A stretch of 64,000 bases of DNA from Rosellinia necatrix (Eukaryota > Ascomycota > Sordariomycetes > Xylariales > Xylariaceae): positions 2,604,001 through 2,668,000 of the forward strand of contig JAGYVD010000007.1 in NCBI GenBank assembly GCA_021209875.1. The letters are read 5' to 3'. The translations under genes and the position numbers were made by a program. Below the pieces are notes generated by a model. It searched no databases. It was not told the DNA's origin and saw only the letters and a list, made by a program, of their open reading frames with translations. This document shows, piece after piece, positions 39,901-51,901 of the stretch; position 1 is the first letter of the stretch, and every line of letters begins with the position of its first letter.

Positions 39901-41486
39901 AGTTTGTTTTGTTTTATTTTTAATAAAAACATATTTAAACTAAAAAATAACAGCTTTAATAAAATATAAAAATTAAAAATTTTAAAAATTTTATAAGCGA
40001 TTATATTAAAAATTAAATTAAAAAAAAAAGCTTATTAAAACGTTTTTTAGCTTGTACCGCTTTAAAAAGCTGCAATAAAAAGCTAGTTTATTTTTAACTA
40101 TATAAGATTTTAATAAAAAAAAACGCTTATAAAAAATAAAACTATTTATATAAAAATATATTTATGCCTGCTAACGTAAAAATAATACTGTTAATTTAAA
40201 ATTTAAACTTATTAATAATATTTTTTAATTTTTTTATATTGTTAAATAAATATAAACGTAATAAAAGCGCTTTTTAATTTATTTTGTATAAAATAATTTT
40301 TTTTTTAATAAGTTTTTTAAAAACAACTTTATTATTATTAGCACGTTTATTATTAATATAATATAAGCTTAGCAGAAAAACTAAACTAGCCAGCTTTTTA
40401 TTAAAAAAAAAAATCTGCGCTATTAGCTAAAAGTTATAGCAGCAGTATAAAACGCTTTAAAACTTTTTATTAAAAAAATCGGCTTTAAAGCTTATTAAAA
40501 AAAAACTAAAAATAAAATTAATATATATAATTCATAAAAAAACTTTAAAAAAAATATATAAAGCTGGACTAAATATAAAACTATTAAACTTAAAATTTAA
40601 TTTTTTAATATTATAAATATTAGCTAGCGTTTTATTAATAATATTAATTATTATTAGTTTAACAGCTTTTTTTAAAGCAAAGTTAGCAGTAAAAAAAACA
40701 GTAATTAAGCCTAGCTTTTTAGCAGCAGCAGCTGTTTAAGCAGCAGCAGCTGCAGCAGTAATAAAAAAAAAAAAAAACAAATAAAAAAACAAGCAAATAA
40801 ATAAATAACGTAAAAATAAAATAATAATAGTATTAATAGCCGCAGCAGTAGTTGTAGCAGCAATAGTAGCAATAGCGTAAAAATATTTATTTTAAAACAA
40901 AATTAGTTTTTTAATTATAGCATAAAAAATTAAAACAACTTTTAAAAATTACTTATAAAAAAAAAAAACAGCGGCCTAAAAATTAAATATAATAAATTTT
41001 TAATATTATTTATATTAATTAAAATAATTAATTATATATAAAACTGCCTGCTGCAGCATATATTTAAAAAAAATCATTTATAAAAAAACAATTTTAAAAT
41101 TATTTAAAACTATTAAAAACAACTGTTAATTTAAAACTAACGCGTGTTAAAATACCGGCGATTTAAAAATTATTTATAAATTAATTAATTAATTTAAAAA
41201 TTAAAAAAAAAAAACTAAGCTATTATTTATTTAAAAATATTTATACTATTTTTTAAAATTATTTGCTAGTTAATTATTTTAGCAACTATGTTTTTGTTTA
41301 TTATTATTAACTATTTTAAATAACAACTTTTATTTAAAAAAAAGCCTTTTAATTCTAAAATCTTTAAAAATAATTATTTAAATTAATAATAAATATTATT
41401 ACTTATTTTTATATATAAAGCTATATAAAACAATTATTAAAATTTATTTTACAGATTAAGCCCTGATTAACTAAATTTAAAAAATA
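33956..41486. pseudogene. family C internal region (unreadable ORFs)
   Basis: These 7.5 kb of A/T DNA lie between the LTRs. Regions of residual GC occur near 35235, 39720-39900 and 40720-40880, the last with CAG-type trinucleotide repeats that may be relics of Gln- or Ala-rich coding. The A-rich run just before the right LTR (41473-41486) is where a polypurine tract is expected. No frame is open and no domain is assignable. Confidence 0.55.
40721..40876 (+). repeat. clusters of CAG/GCAGCA trinucleotide repeats
   Basis: AGCAGCAGCAGCTG at 40721-40734 and CAGCAGCAGCTGCAGCAG at 40741-40758 are followed, after an A-rich gap, by a degenerate CAGTAGTTGTAGCAGCAATAG-like run at 40840-40876. They are surviving GC islets within the family C internal region. 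Confidence 0.65.
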
Positions 41487-41807
41487 TATCACGATAAAAT
41501 AAATAGCTTTAATAAAAAGCTAGTAATTACAGCTTAAATACTGCAGTAAGCTTTATAGCTAAATTAATAACTATTAAAATAAACGGTTAAACTGATATAA
41601 GCTTAACTTATTTAAACGGACTAATTATAAAACAAAAAAAATATAATCTTTTTTAAACTATATATATAAGCTAGCTAGTCCGATTATTTTTATATAATAC
41701 AACTTAACTAAATAGATCACTAATATAAGCTCGAATTAACTTGCCTGCACTAATCGCTCGGCTCTAATTCTACTGTTCCTATATAATTCATCTGTTCCTC
41801 CGCAATA
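41487..41807 (+). repeat. family C right LTR
   Basis: This LTR is 321 bp, matching the left one in length. Here the mutation gradient is reversed: the first half is heavily mutated, while the last ~110 bp are preserved (GCACTAATCGCTCGGCTC, CTGTTCCTCCGCAATA). Confidence 0.85.
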
Positions 41808-41812
41808 TAACT

Positions 41813-42915
41813 ATATTTTGTTTTATATTAAAACATATTTTATTAATTTTTAAACATAAAAAATATACGGCAGAAAAATAAAGTACTATATTAATTAAAT
41901 AATTTTTATTAAATAATTAAAGTATTTTTAAAAGTATTATTTTTAACTAAAACCGAAAATTTATATTTAAATTCTAGCATAATATTTAAAAACTTTAAAT
42001 ATTAAATTAATAATAATAGCTATATATTATTTTTAAACAGACAGTTTTATAAAACATAAAAATTAAATAGTTAAAATAGCAATATAATATTATATTTTTA
42101 AAAACTAAAAATAAAATAAATAAATATTATATTATTTTTATAATAAAATTTAAACGCTGCATATAATAAAACTATATATTTTATTTTTATAAATAATAGT
42201 TTAAATTTAAATTCTTTAATGCATTAAAAATATTAATAAATTTTAAAAAATGCAAAATTTATTAAAATATATTTTTTGCAAATATTGCTATAAAATATAT
42301 ATTTCATAATAAATTTTGTTTAAGCTGCTATAAAACAAAACTATAATATAAAACGTTGGCTGCTAAAATTTAAAAAAAAAATTAAGTTTATTTACGTTTA
42401 TATAAAAATATTATTTATTTAGCCGATTTTTTTAAAAGTATTAATAATAAAAAACAGACTTTAAATAATTAAATAATAAATTAAAAACCTAGGTTATAAA
42501 TTAAACTTTTTTAAAACATTCTATATTTATTTAATTATTTTTATAAAATATTTATGCGCAACTTTAAAAAACACGATCTGTTTAAACAATAAGTTTTATT
42601 TCTTAGTTTAATAAAAGCTAAACAAAACTTTAGTAAAAGAAATATTTACAACATTAAAATTATTTTAAAACATAAACTTAACTGCGAACAAAACAATTTA
42701 AATAATTTTATTAAATAAAAAAATAAAGTTATAAATTTAATAAATAAATAATAAAAAACAGCTATAATATAATAAAAAACTTATTAAAAAATACTAAAAT
42801 TAACACGGCTTATAACTAGAAATAAAAGCTACTTTAAAAAAAAAAAAGCGCTTTTATAAAAGTACGTAACAGAATTGCTAAAGTTAGCAAAAATTTAAAA
42901 TTTAACGCGGCATTT
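41813..42915. pseudogene. family B internal region, right part
   Basis: This is the remainder of family B after the nested element, ending at the right LTR. It is A/T-rich with stops in all frames. A slightly richer block precedes the LTR (42840-42912). No polypurine tract is obvious next to the LTR. Confidence 0.5.
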
Positions 42916-43120
42916 TAATACGCGCTAACAAAAGAGTCGTTTATATAAGCGCTATAGCCCTACTTATAGCGTAGCAAAGCTACGCACTTTATTACTTAGG
43001 ACTAGCCCTAATAAGTAGGCCTTAGCCTACGCACCTAGCGAGATCTACAAGTTAGATCAGAATAGTTAGATCTTTATTTTCTATAATACACTTTTTAACC
43101 CCTTTATAGTGCACCTCTTA
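42916..43120 (+). repeat. family B copy 1, right LTR
   Basis: It aligns with the left LTR from TAATACGCGCTAACAAAAGAG on. It shares TTATATAAGCGCTATAGCCC, the hairpin region GCGTAGCAAAGCTACGC and TACTTAGGACTAGCCC. Its right half (GCGAGATCTACAAG, ACCCCTTTATAGTGCACC) is better preserved than that of the left LTR. It ends at 43120, defined by the TAGCT duplication. Confidence 0.75.
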
Positions 43121-43125
43121 TAGCT

Positions 43126-44975
43126 ATTAGTTTATTTTTTATATAAAATTTGAAACAAATTATGTTATATAATAAATATTTAAAACAAAATAAAATTATA
43201 TATTCCAGCTAATTATTATTAATAGTTATTATAAATAATTTATCATAAAAAATATTATAGTAGTTTTTAAAAATATATTACAAACTACAAAAATTTATTA
43301 TTTATAAGCTTTTAAAATAAATTTTTAAAGATATTTAATGTTGTTTTTAATATTTTAAATGTATAATTAATTAATAAAAACAATTAAAAAATTAAAGCTT
43401 ATTATAAAACTACTACAGCTATATTATATTATTATAATAGATTTTATTATTAGTTTATTAAAAGTTTTAATAATAAATACTTTTTAAAAAATAAAACGCC
43501 ATATAGCTTATAATGCTTTTATGCCGGTTATTTATAAATTTTTTAAAAAAATACTATTAATATTTAAAAACGCTATATATAAAGCTAAAAAATAAGTAAA
43601 GGTTTTTATATTTATGTTCTTATTATATAATTAAAACATATTAAGAAAAATTATTTTAAATCAAAACTTGAAATTTATATTTAAATTTTAATAAATTTTA
43701 TAAATTAAAATAAATACGTTTGTTAAAAATAATTACAAATTATTATTTTAAACTAATAATTAAAACAAAAATATATTTAAAATATTAAAATCGCTATTTT
43801 TATTATGTTATATTTTTAAAACATTATAAATAAATATTATTTTAATATTATAATATAATTTTAATAATATTAAATTAATAATAATAATAAAAGTTTTCAT
43901 AAAATAGCATTAAATTTTAAACTATAAAGTTTTTATTAATTATAAAAATATTTTATAAGTTAATTAATTTTAATTTTATTATTAATTATATTAAAAAATA
44001 TAAAACCAGCAATTTAATTCATAACAACTAATATAAAAATTTATTATAATATTAAACATAATTTAATTTATTTTTAAATAAATAAAAAGTTTTGGTATAT
44101 TTATATAAAAATATTAGTTATTTAATAAACTTTTATAAAATTATTATAATAATAAATCAAACTATTTATTATTTTATAAAAATAAATAAACTAAGATATA
44201 AATTAAACTTTTTAAATATTAACATATATATTAAATTATATTTCTTATATATTTATTTTAGCGCGATTAAAACTAAACTTTTTTATCAAAAAAAACGTTT
44301 TAAACATATAGATATTAAAAAACATAGATAATTTTATTTTTATAAAATTAAAACTATATTGATTTAACAAATTAATAAAACTAGCAGACATTTAATATTA
44401 AAATACTTTATTTAATAAGAAAAATATAAAGTTTTATATAATAAACAAGATTTTAAAATATTATTTATATAAAACGTCGCTAAATTAATAAAAGCTTTTA
44501 ATAAAAAAACCAGTTATTTTAAAAAATACATATTAAACGTATTAAAAAATAAAACTTACAGCAGAAATAATAAACAATTAATAATAAATAAAAACTATTT
44601 TAATTATTAATATATAAATATTATTATATATAATCTACAACCTATAATAAACATTTTTAATTTATTTATGTAAATCGTTTATTTAGCTTATTTTATTTAA
44701 TATATATAATAATAATTATTTATTTATCCTGTTTTTTTTAATTTTATAATATATTATATATAAACCTTTTTATATAAAGCTTTTTTTATTATTTATTAAA
44801 ACTTTTAGTTTTTATTAACAAATGTTATTTTATTTATTATTTAATATTTAGGTTATTATTATTATATAAATATATTATAGTTTATATTATAATTTATTAC
44901 TTTTTATAAATATATTATTTATATATTCTTTTTATTTAAAATAATATTTATAAAAACAATCTGCCAGCTTACTGC
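43126..44975. other. AT-rich target DNA between family B and family A copy 2
   Basis: No LTR, motif or gene was seen. A 79-codon plus-strand frame at 44092-44331 is dominated by I, Y, K, L, F and N with no recognisable domain and has no plausible gene context. It is treated as chance. This DNA is continuous with 51902-52545 once copy A2 is removed. Confidence 0.4.
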
Positions 44976-44980
44976 TAATT

Positions 44981-45250
44981 TGTTATAACCCACAGCCATA
45001 ATGGCCCTGATTGGCTGCACGAATGAGTGGCCTGGCGGCCCCTGATTAGTTCCCCGGCTAAATGGGTACAAGTACAAGGTAGTAAATGCGGTAAGTTAGT
45101 CACGTAGTAAATAGCTAGTAATATGTACAAGTAGAAATTCTGGCCGTTGGCCCTATATATAGTTCTTTTTTTTTTTTAATTTTAGTTTTTTTTTTTAATA
45201 TATAAGTATAGTTAGGCTCTGCTCTAACTATTGCTATTGCAGCTATTATA
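44981..45250 (+). repeat. family A copy 2, left LTR
   Basis: It starts TGTTATAACCCACAGCC and ends CAGCTATTATA (from ...ACA). It contains GGCCTGGCGGCCCCTG and the promoter-like core near 45136-45170. Confidence 0.9.
45154..45162 (+). promoter_or_regulatory. TATA-like box of the family A LTR
   Basis: TATATATAG lies about 175 bp into the LTR, right after the short inverted repeat GGCCGTTGGCC and before a long T/C tract. The whole block is conserved in all six family A LTRs, even where the surroundings are mutated. Its position fits the U3 promoter of the element. The function is inferred. Confidence 0.5.
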
Positions 45251-48200
45251 AAACTAAAGTTTATTTTTTATTATTTAAAAAACGTTAAATTTTTTTAACT
45301 GTTTAAACAACAAATTAATTAATTAATTCGTTAAAACGTTATAGCAAAAAAAAATAATTTAATTTTTTTAGCGGAGGCCAAGCGATAAATACGTTTTAAA
45401 AAAAACGACTTAAATAAACTAGTTTTATATAATAATGCCTAATATAACTACTATAAACTCTAGCGTTAATTTTTAAAGTTTATAAAGTTGTTAATATAAA
45501 CTAATAATATTAATACGGCCAGGCGTTCTAATTAAAAAAATAAAAGCTATAATAAAAATAGAAAAGCAAAAAAACGGATTTATTAATACTTCTGTACTAA
45601 AATTGCACTACTAGAAGTAATAGCTAAAGCATATATACGGCTAGCTTTTATAAAACTTTATAAAAATTTTATAAAATAAATAAAAGCTAACGCCGCTTAT
45701 TTTACTACGGATAAATAAACAAAAGTAGCTTTTGCAGTAATAACAAATAAAAAAAAACGCGTGTTTTTTTTATAGAACAGTTTTATAAATTTTTAATAGT
45801 TTATAAAACTAGTTTAAAATTATTTTAAAAATATATATTATAAGTTTAAACATTGCTTTTTATTTATAAGCGCTATTTAAAATATTTTAAAAAACGTTAT
45901 TAATATAATTAATAATATTAATAATAATTTTATATAAATAATATGCTAAATAGATTAATTTAGTTTAAAAAAAAAAATTAAAGCTGATTTAAACTAAGCT
46001 TTAATTAAAGCTAACAAAAAATTAAAATTTTAAAAGATTAAATTATTGCAACATTTATTTAATTAAATAAACCTAATAGTTATTTAAAAATTATTTTAAG
46101 ACTTAATTTAAAAACTTTAAACTTATAATATATTAAAAAAAAGTTAAAGTTAATTTTAAAACGGCTAAACTTTTATATTTATAAGTAAAAACTAATAAAA
46201 ATAAGTTAAAAATAAAGTTTAAATATTAATTTATGCTTTTAAAAGTAAACTTATTAAAAATAGCAACTATTTTTAATATAAATTAAAAAATCGATTATAT
46301 CGCTAGTTATATAAAAAGCAAAGCTTTTAAAAATTTTATACCGTTTATTATTAATAACTATAATAAATTAATATTAAAAACTAGTTAAAAATATTAGATT
46401 ATTTATTTTTATTTTATAATAATTTTAATAAATATAAAAAGCTAAAGTTAAATATTAAAACTTAAAAATAATAATAAACAATAAATTTATTTTGTTTTAT
46501 ATTAAGTTTATTTGTTAAGCTAGCATAACAAAAGTTAACTTAAAAGATTTTAAACAGGATATATATAACAAGTTGCTTAAACGTTTAAATAAATTTTATA
46601 TAAATAAATTATATTATAATATAATAGATTTTTTATTTATTATAAATATATGTAATTATATAATTATTAACAGCAGAAAAACTTTATTTAAAATAAAGCT
46701 TTAAAAAAAATAAAACATAAAAAAACAAAAAACTAGAAAAGTTTTAATTATAGCTGCTAAAAGTAGTTTTTAATTAAAAATATTTATTAACTACGGCATA
46801 ACAATAAAAAATAATAGTTATTAAATAAATAAAAAATAAAATAAAGATTTATATTAAATTAAAACTAGATTAATTTAAAGTTTTATTTTAAAAACAAATG
46901 TTTTATCTATTATAAACAAAGATACTATAATAATAATTGCTTTTATAAAAATAATTTTAACCGATTAAATAATATATACGTTAATATTATTTTTATAAAA
47001 ACTATAAGAACAGATTATACAGAAAAAGTGGACGTAAATAAAAAAAAAGAAAAAAAAACAGCCTAAAATAATTAGATTTTTTTTTTAAGCAAAAAATATT
47101 AGCATTTAATATAATATAATATAAAAGATTTTGTTTAATTTTTTAAAAGCATATTAAAAAAAATTTATTTTTATAAATTATATTATAGCAAATAATAAAC
47201 TTATATTATTTATTAAAGCTTTAGCTAACATAAAAGCAGATATATATATTCTAATTAATATGATTTTTGCTGCATAAGTAATAAAATATTTAAAACCTAA
47301 AATTATAACAGGTTTTAAACCAGCTATTATTGCTAAATACAGCGGTAATTTAATTTAACAAGTAGATTTAGCTTTAAAATTATATTTTAAAATGCAAAAA
47401 AAAACCGTGCAAAAGGCTCTTCTGATAATTATTAATATAAAATATAATATAATTATTAAAAAAATATTATAACTATTATAACGTGCTAATAGATTTTCTG
47501 CATAAACAACTTTTATTTTTAAACAACTAGAAACTTAAATATTAAGTTTTTAAAATTTTAATAAATAAAGCAGAAGATTTATTAAAATATTTTAAATATT
47601 AAAAAAATGTTGTTTAAAAAAAAAAACTAATAAACTAGAAGAATAAAAAACGTAGAAATAATTAATTTAATTAGATGCAGCAAAAAAAAAGATTATAAAC
47701 TTAAAATATTTTAAACTAAATATAACAAAAAATTATTTAGCTAAAAACTATATTAACTACTAAGGACGTAAGCTTAAAAAGCTTTTATTTTTTTAGAACT
47801 ACTTTAATATAAGTTTTAAAACTTTAGAACCGGCAGGTATTTTAAGTAAAAAATAAAACTATGCAGAAAATATATAAAATAAAAAAAATATTAAACTAAA
47901 AAGCTGAACTAGTTTTTAAAATAATAAAAATTAAGCCTAAAATAGAAACTCTGCTAGAAAAAAACGTTTAAAGCTTTTATTAACTTCAGCAAAATATTAT
48001 TAAATAATATAAATATCGATTAATAAAAATTATAATTATTAAAGCTATAGTTTTTAATATAATGTTATAATAAAATAATATAATATGTTATAGCATAATT
48101 ACGTTATATAAAATTAATAAAATAATAAATAATAAATAATAAAAACTTAAAATAAGCTGTTATTTAAAAACAAGATAGAATTAAAAAAAAACTTGCAATA

Positions 48201-51200
48201 GATTGTTTTAAAAGCTTATTATAAATATTTAGATGTTTTTTTAAAAGCTGCTTTAAACGACCTGCTTTTATATAAGTCGGGAATAAATTACCGCTTAACT
48301 TTAAATTAAAACCTAGAAATACTAAAATATAATCCTTTTTATAAAATATTATTTAAAAAAACTAAAACTTGCTAATAATATATTTGCGATAATTTAATAA
48401 AAAAATTTATAAAGCTTATACTAGCTTTTGAAGCCGCTTTTATATTGTTTATATAAAAAAATAATAAATTATAACGTTTATATGTTAATTATAAAAAATT
48501 AAACGTTTTAATATAAAAAATTAATATTTGTTATTATTAATTAAAAAATACTAGCTTATATAATATAAGCTAAAATATTTATTAAAATCGATATTAAATA
48601 AATATTCTATTGTATTTATATTATAAAAAAAAATTAAAAATTAACCGTTTTTTAAACGCGATATAAAGCTTATTAATTTAAAGTATTGCTTTTTAAATTA
48701 ATTAATAAACTAGCGATTTTTTAAAAGTATATTAATAATATATTATGGAAAGATTTAAATATTTTTTGTACGGCTTATATTAATAATATCTTGATTTATT
48801 TAAATAACAAATTAAAATATCGATATTATATAAATAAAATGTTATTATGTTTTAAAAAAGCAGGATTATAAGCCGACTTAAAAAAATATAAGTTTTATAT
48901 AAAAAAAACTAAGTTTTTTAAGTTTATTATTAGAACTAAAAATATAAAAGTTAACTTTAATAAAGTTAAGATTATTTATAGCTAAAAAGCACCCGAGAAA
49001 AAAAATAAAGCGTTATTAAAAAAAATGCAATTATTTCTAGGTTTTTGCAACTTTTATAGAAAGTTTATTTATAAATATAAATAAATAGCTAAGCTGTTAA
49101 ATAATTTAATTTATATTAAAGCCGACTTAATTTAGTTAGACTTTTATTAAAAAACGTTTAAAACGTTAAAAAATAAACTAATTAACGCGCTAGTATTAAA
49201 GCATTTTAATTATAAAAATAAAACTTAAATAAAAATAAATATATTTAACAGTGTAGCTGCCGGCGTCCTGTTGTAAAAAAAAACTATAAACGTTTTATAA
49301 CAGTTAGTTATATTTTATTTAAAAATTTTTTATAATATAAAATTAAACTATAGTATTTATAATAAAAAAATGCTAGCAGTAGTTAAAAAGCTATTTTATT
49401 AAAAAACAGAACTAATAAGTTTATAATAACTATAGCTGTTTTTAGTTATTATAAATTATGTTATACTAAAGTATTTTAATATAAAAAAAATCTTAAACTT
49501 AAAACAAGCTAAATAAGCTAAGCTTATTATATATTATAACTTTAATATTATATATTGCTTAAAATTAAAAAAATATAATAGCGGATATTTTTTTTAAATT
49601 AATAAAAAACTTAAAAATATAAAAACAGCGAAAAAATAAATAAAAGATTATAGCTTTTTTTAAACTAGTGATTTCTAAGATAATAAAAAGCGTATATAAA
49701 ATATATATTATAAAAAATATTATATTTTTACTGCTGTTAAAAATAATATTTATAAACGTAGTATTTAAAGCTAATTAATATAATATTAGTTTAAATAAGT
49801 ATTAAAAAAAAGCCTGAGCTAATAAAGATTTTAATTAGTTAATATTAAAAGATTTTTTATTATATAAAAAAAAGTTAGTTATTTTTAAATTAAATAATCT
49901 GCGGACTTAAATAATTAAAAAAGCTTACGTAAAACTAGCAACAGTATATTTAGGCCGTAAAAAAATAAAACGCCTGATGTTTTAACGTTATTAATAGCTG
50001 AAGCTATACTATAAAATTAACTAATATATAATAAACTGTTTTTATTATTTTACAAAAGTTTTCTGCGATAAAACATTAAAAAAGCTAACTTTTTTACTAG
50101 TGCTAAAGTATATATAGCAATATATAATAGTTAATTTTAAAAGCTTTTTTTAAAAACAAATATAAAAATAATATAATATTTTATATAATTAATAAACTAT
50201 TAAAATTAATATAAACAACTATATATAAAAAGTTAGTAATAATAAAAAATGCTGTTAAAATATATTACAAAAGTTTTTACTAAGTGTATAAGTAGCTAAA
50301 AATAATAGTTAGCGATAAAAAAAGCTAGTTTATTGCTGATTTTATAAATAAGCTATTAAAAATCCACGGTATAAAGCTGGATTTTTTTGCAGCAAAACAT
50401 TATTAATTAATAAAACAAATAAAAATAATATATTAATAAATAAATTAGCAGCTGCGACTATATATTAATTATTTTTAAAAAAACTAGTTTAAAACGCTTT
50501 TAGCTTTAAACGCTGTATAAACGTTTCTGTTTTACAAAGCTTTAAAAAAGCTGTTTTTAAAAAAAGTATTAATAAAAAAACTAATAAATATAACGTTTAA
50601 TTAAAAGTTTTAAATAAAAATAAAACAACTATAAAAAAAATAAGTTAAAAAAAAATTATTTAAAAAAAAAGCTTAGGCGTTTATAAAAAAAGTCTGCGAC
50701 TACGTTAAAAAAACAAAAATATAAATGCAGAAAATATAATAATAAATAATTATATAAGCTAATAAATATTAATAAAACTTAAATTTTATAATTAAAAATT
50801 ATATATTTATGCTATAAAAAAAAAAAAAAAAACAAACCGATTAATTTAATAATAAGCTGGACTATTTAATAACGCAACAAGCTTATAAAATTATTAATAT
50901 TAAAGCTAACTGTTTTAATATATTTAAACTAGAATTATTAATAATATAACGAAAAAGCCGCTAGTTTTACGCCGAACAATTATAAAAATGTGTTAATAAT
51001 TTTTTATTTAAATAAAAAATGCTCCGACTAAAAAAAAAAGTAGTTAATAAAGCGTTAAAAAAAAAAAATAAAAAATAGAAAAAATCTTGTTATTAAAAAT
51101 CTAAAAAAAAAAACTGTTTTATAAAATGTTTTAAAAAAGCTAAAAGCATAACGATAATTAATACTTAGCTGCTAACTTAAAAAACGCTTTAGTTAAGCTA

Positions 51201-51614
51201 AAAAAGTATTATAATAAATACTTAGAAGAGGCAGGACTATTAAAGCGGCTATAAAACTAGATTAAAGCGGCTAAAAAAAAAATATATTTGCTAAAGCATA
51301 TAAAAATAACAATATATTAAAAAATAAAACATAGTTAAAATTACAGGTGAAGCGCAGGTAGTATAATAAATAGCTTAATTAAAAAATAAATCGGATAAAA
51401 ATTAACTAATTAGCGTAATAAGTATAAAACCAGAAATTAAAGACTTTTAAATTTCGATTAATTATATACGCCGAAAGTATTTTTTTACTGTTTAAAAATG
51501 TTAATTTAAAAGTCTCTGGTTTAAGCTTTAAGCGTGGCGCGAACAGCTTTAAAAAAAATCAGCTTAGCATATTTTTAGCTTTATGCGGTTAAAAACTTAG
51601 GCCAAGTCTTTTTA
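45251..51614 (+). pseudogene. family A copy 2 degenerate gag-pol (RT, RNase H, integrase)
   Basis: Motifs were read by allowing G-to-A/C-to-T. The zinc knuckle is at 46899-46940 (C-F-I-x-x-K-Q-x-x-Y-N-N-N-C, with Cys and His codons shifted by one transition each). The RT site A-Y-I-N-N-I-L-I-Y is at 48773-48799 (Asn-Asn from Asp-Asp). RT FLGFCNFYRKF is at 49034-49066, essentially intact and in the same frame. RNase H follows with N-S-V-A-A-G-V-L-L (49247-49273) and L-N-Y-S-I-Y-N-K-K-M-L-A-V-V (49343-49384), same frame. The integrase zinc finger has Y-L-G-R-K-K (49947-49964) and N-C-F-Y-Y-F near 50036-50053. The catalytic part has I-V-S-D-K-K-S followed by F-I-A-D-F (50305-50343) and A-K-H-Y with the expected PQTDGQTE region (50395-50424). 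The protease motif was not identified with confidence. A one-base frame change separates RNase H and integrase. Confidence 0.9.
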
Positions 51615-51626
51615 CAGGGGGGGGAT
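51615..51626 (+). promoter_or_regulatory. polypurine tract of family A copy 2
   Basis: CAGGGGGGGGAT lies directly before the right LTR, the site that primes plus-strand DNA synthesis in LTR elements. The run of eight G is intact. The same position reads almost all A in copies A1 and A3. Confidence 0.75.
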
Positions 51627-51896
51627 TATTATAACTTATAGCTATAATAGCTTTAATTAGCTGCATAAATAAATAACCTGGCGGCCTCTGATTAGTTCTC
51701 CGGCTAAATAAATATAAATATAAAGTAGTAAATACGGTAGGCTAATCATATAATAAATAGCTAGTAGTATATATAAGTAGGAATTCTGGCCGTTAGCCCT
51801 GTATATAATTCTTTTTTTTTCTTAACTTTAGTTTTTTTTTCTAATATATAAGTATAGTTGGGCTCCGCTCTAACTGCCGCTATTACAGCTATTATA
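51627..51896 (+). repeat. family A copy 2, right LTR
   Basis: It is 270 bp and starts TATTATAACT (mutated from TGTTATAACC). It retains GGCGGCCTCTGATTAG and GGAATTCTGGCCGTTAGCCC. Confidence 0.9.
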
Positions 51897-51901
51897 TAAT
51901 T

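Larger units (their letters stand above)
33635..41807 (+). mobile_element. LTR retrotransposon, family C, nested in family B (TSD TAACT)
   Basis: This element is 8173 bp with 321-bp LTRs at 33635-33955 and 41487-41807. The left LTR begins TGTCACGATAAAGAGG, the right TATCACGATAAAAT; the ends read TAACA and GCAATA (from GCAACA). TAACT is duplicated exactly at 33630-33634 and 41808-41812. It therefore inserted into family B after that element was already in place. The internal region is saturated with stops and I could not read a catalytic motif, so Gypsy versus Copia is open. The TGTCACG start is common in fungal Gypsy LTRs, which is only suggestive. Orientation is not proven. Confidence 0.85.
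27633..43120 (+). mobile_element. LTR retrotransposon, family B copy 1, interrupted by a nested element (TSD TAGCT)
   Basis: The LTRs are at 27633-27836 (starts TGATACGCGC) and 42916-43120 (starts TAATACGCGC after mutation), about 205 bp each. The exact pentamer TAGCT flanks the pair at 27628-27632 and 43121-43125. The span is 15,488 bp; removing the nested element and its 5-bp duplication leaves about 7.3 kb, a normal retrotransposon length. The internal region 27840-30210 is collinear with 60980-64000 of family B copy 2. The internal DNA is so mutated that no gag, pol or superfamily motif could be read with confidence. Plus orientation is assumed from the LTR order shared with copy 2 and is not independently proven. 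Confidence 0.8.
44981..51896 (+). mobile_element. Ty3/Gypsy LTR retrotransposon, family A copy 2 (TSD TAATT)
   Basis: This copy is 6916 bp with LTRs of 270 bp at 44981-45250 and 51627-51896. The exact target duplication TAATT is at 44976-44980 and 51897-51901. It is the least mutated copy and the reference for the family. From left to right: gag with a CCHC knuckle, RT, RNase H, zinc-finger and D,D,E integrase, a ~1.1 kb stretch of uncertain coding, polypurine tract, LTR. This gag-RT-RH-IN order is that of Ty3/Gypsy (Metaviridae). All frames are interrupted, so it is non-autonomous. Confidence 0.95.

Noticed and set aside
44092..44331. 79-codon open frame on the plus strand
   Set aside because: It is dominated by I, Y, K, L and N with no motif, and it sits in target DNA between two transposons with no neighbouring gene features.
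47247..47280. Candidate protease active site (LI[D/N][S/T]G) of family A
   Set aside because: The three copies disagree at the key codons and their comparison does not give a clear D-S/T-G, so the protease was left unassigned.
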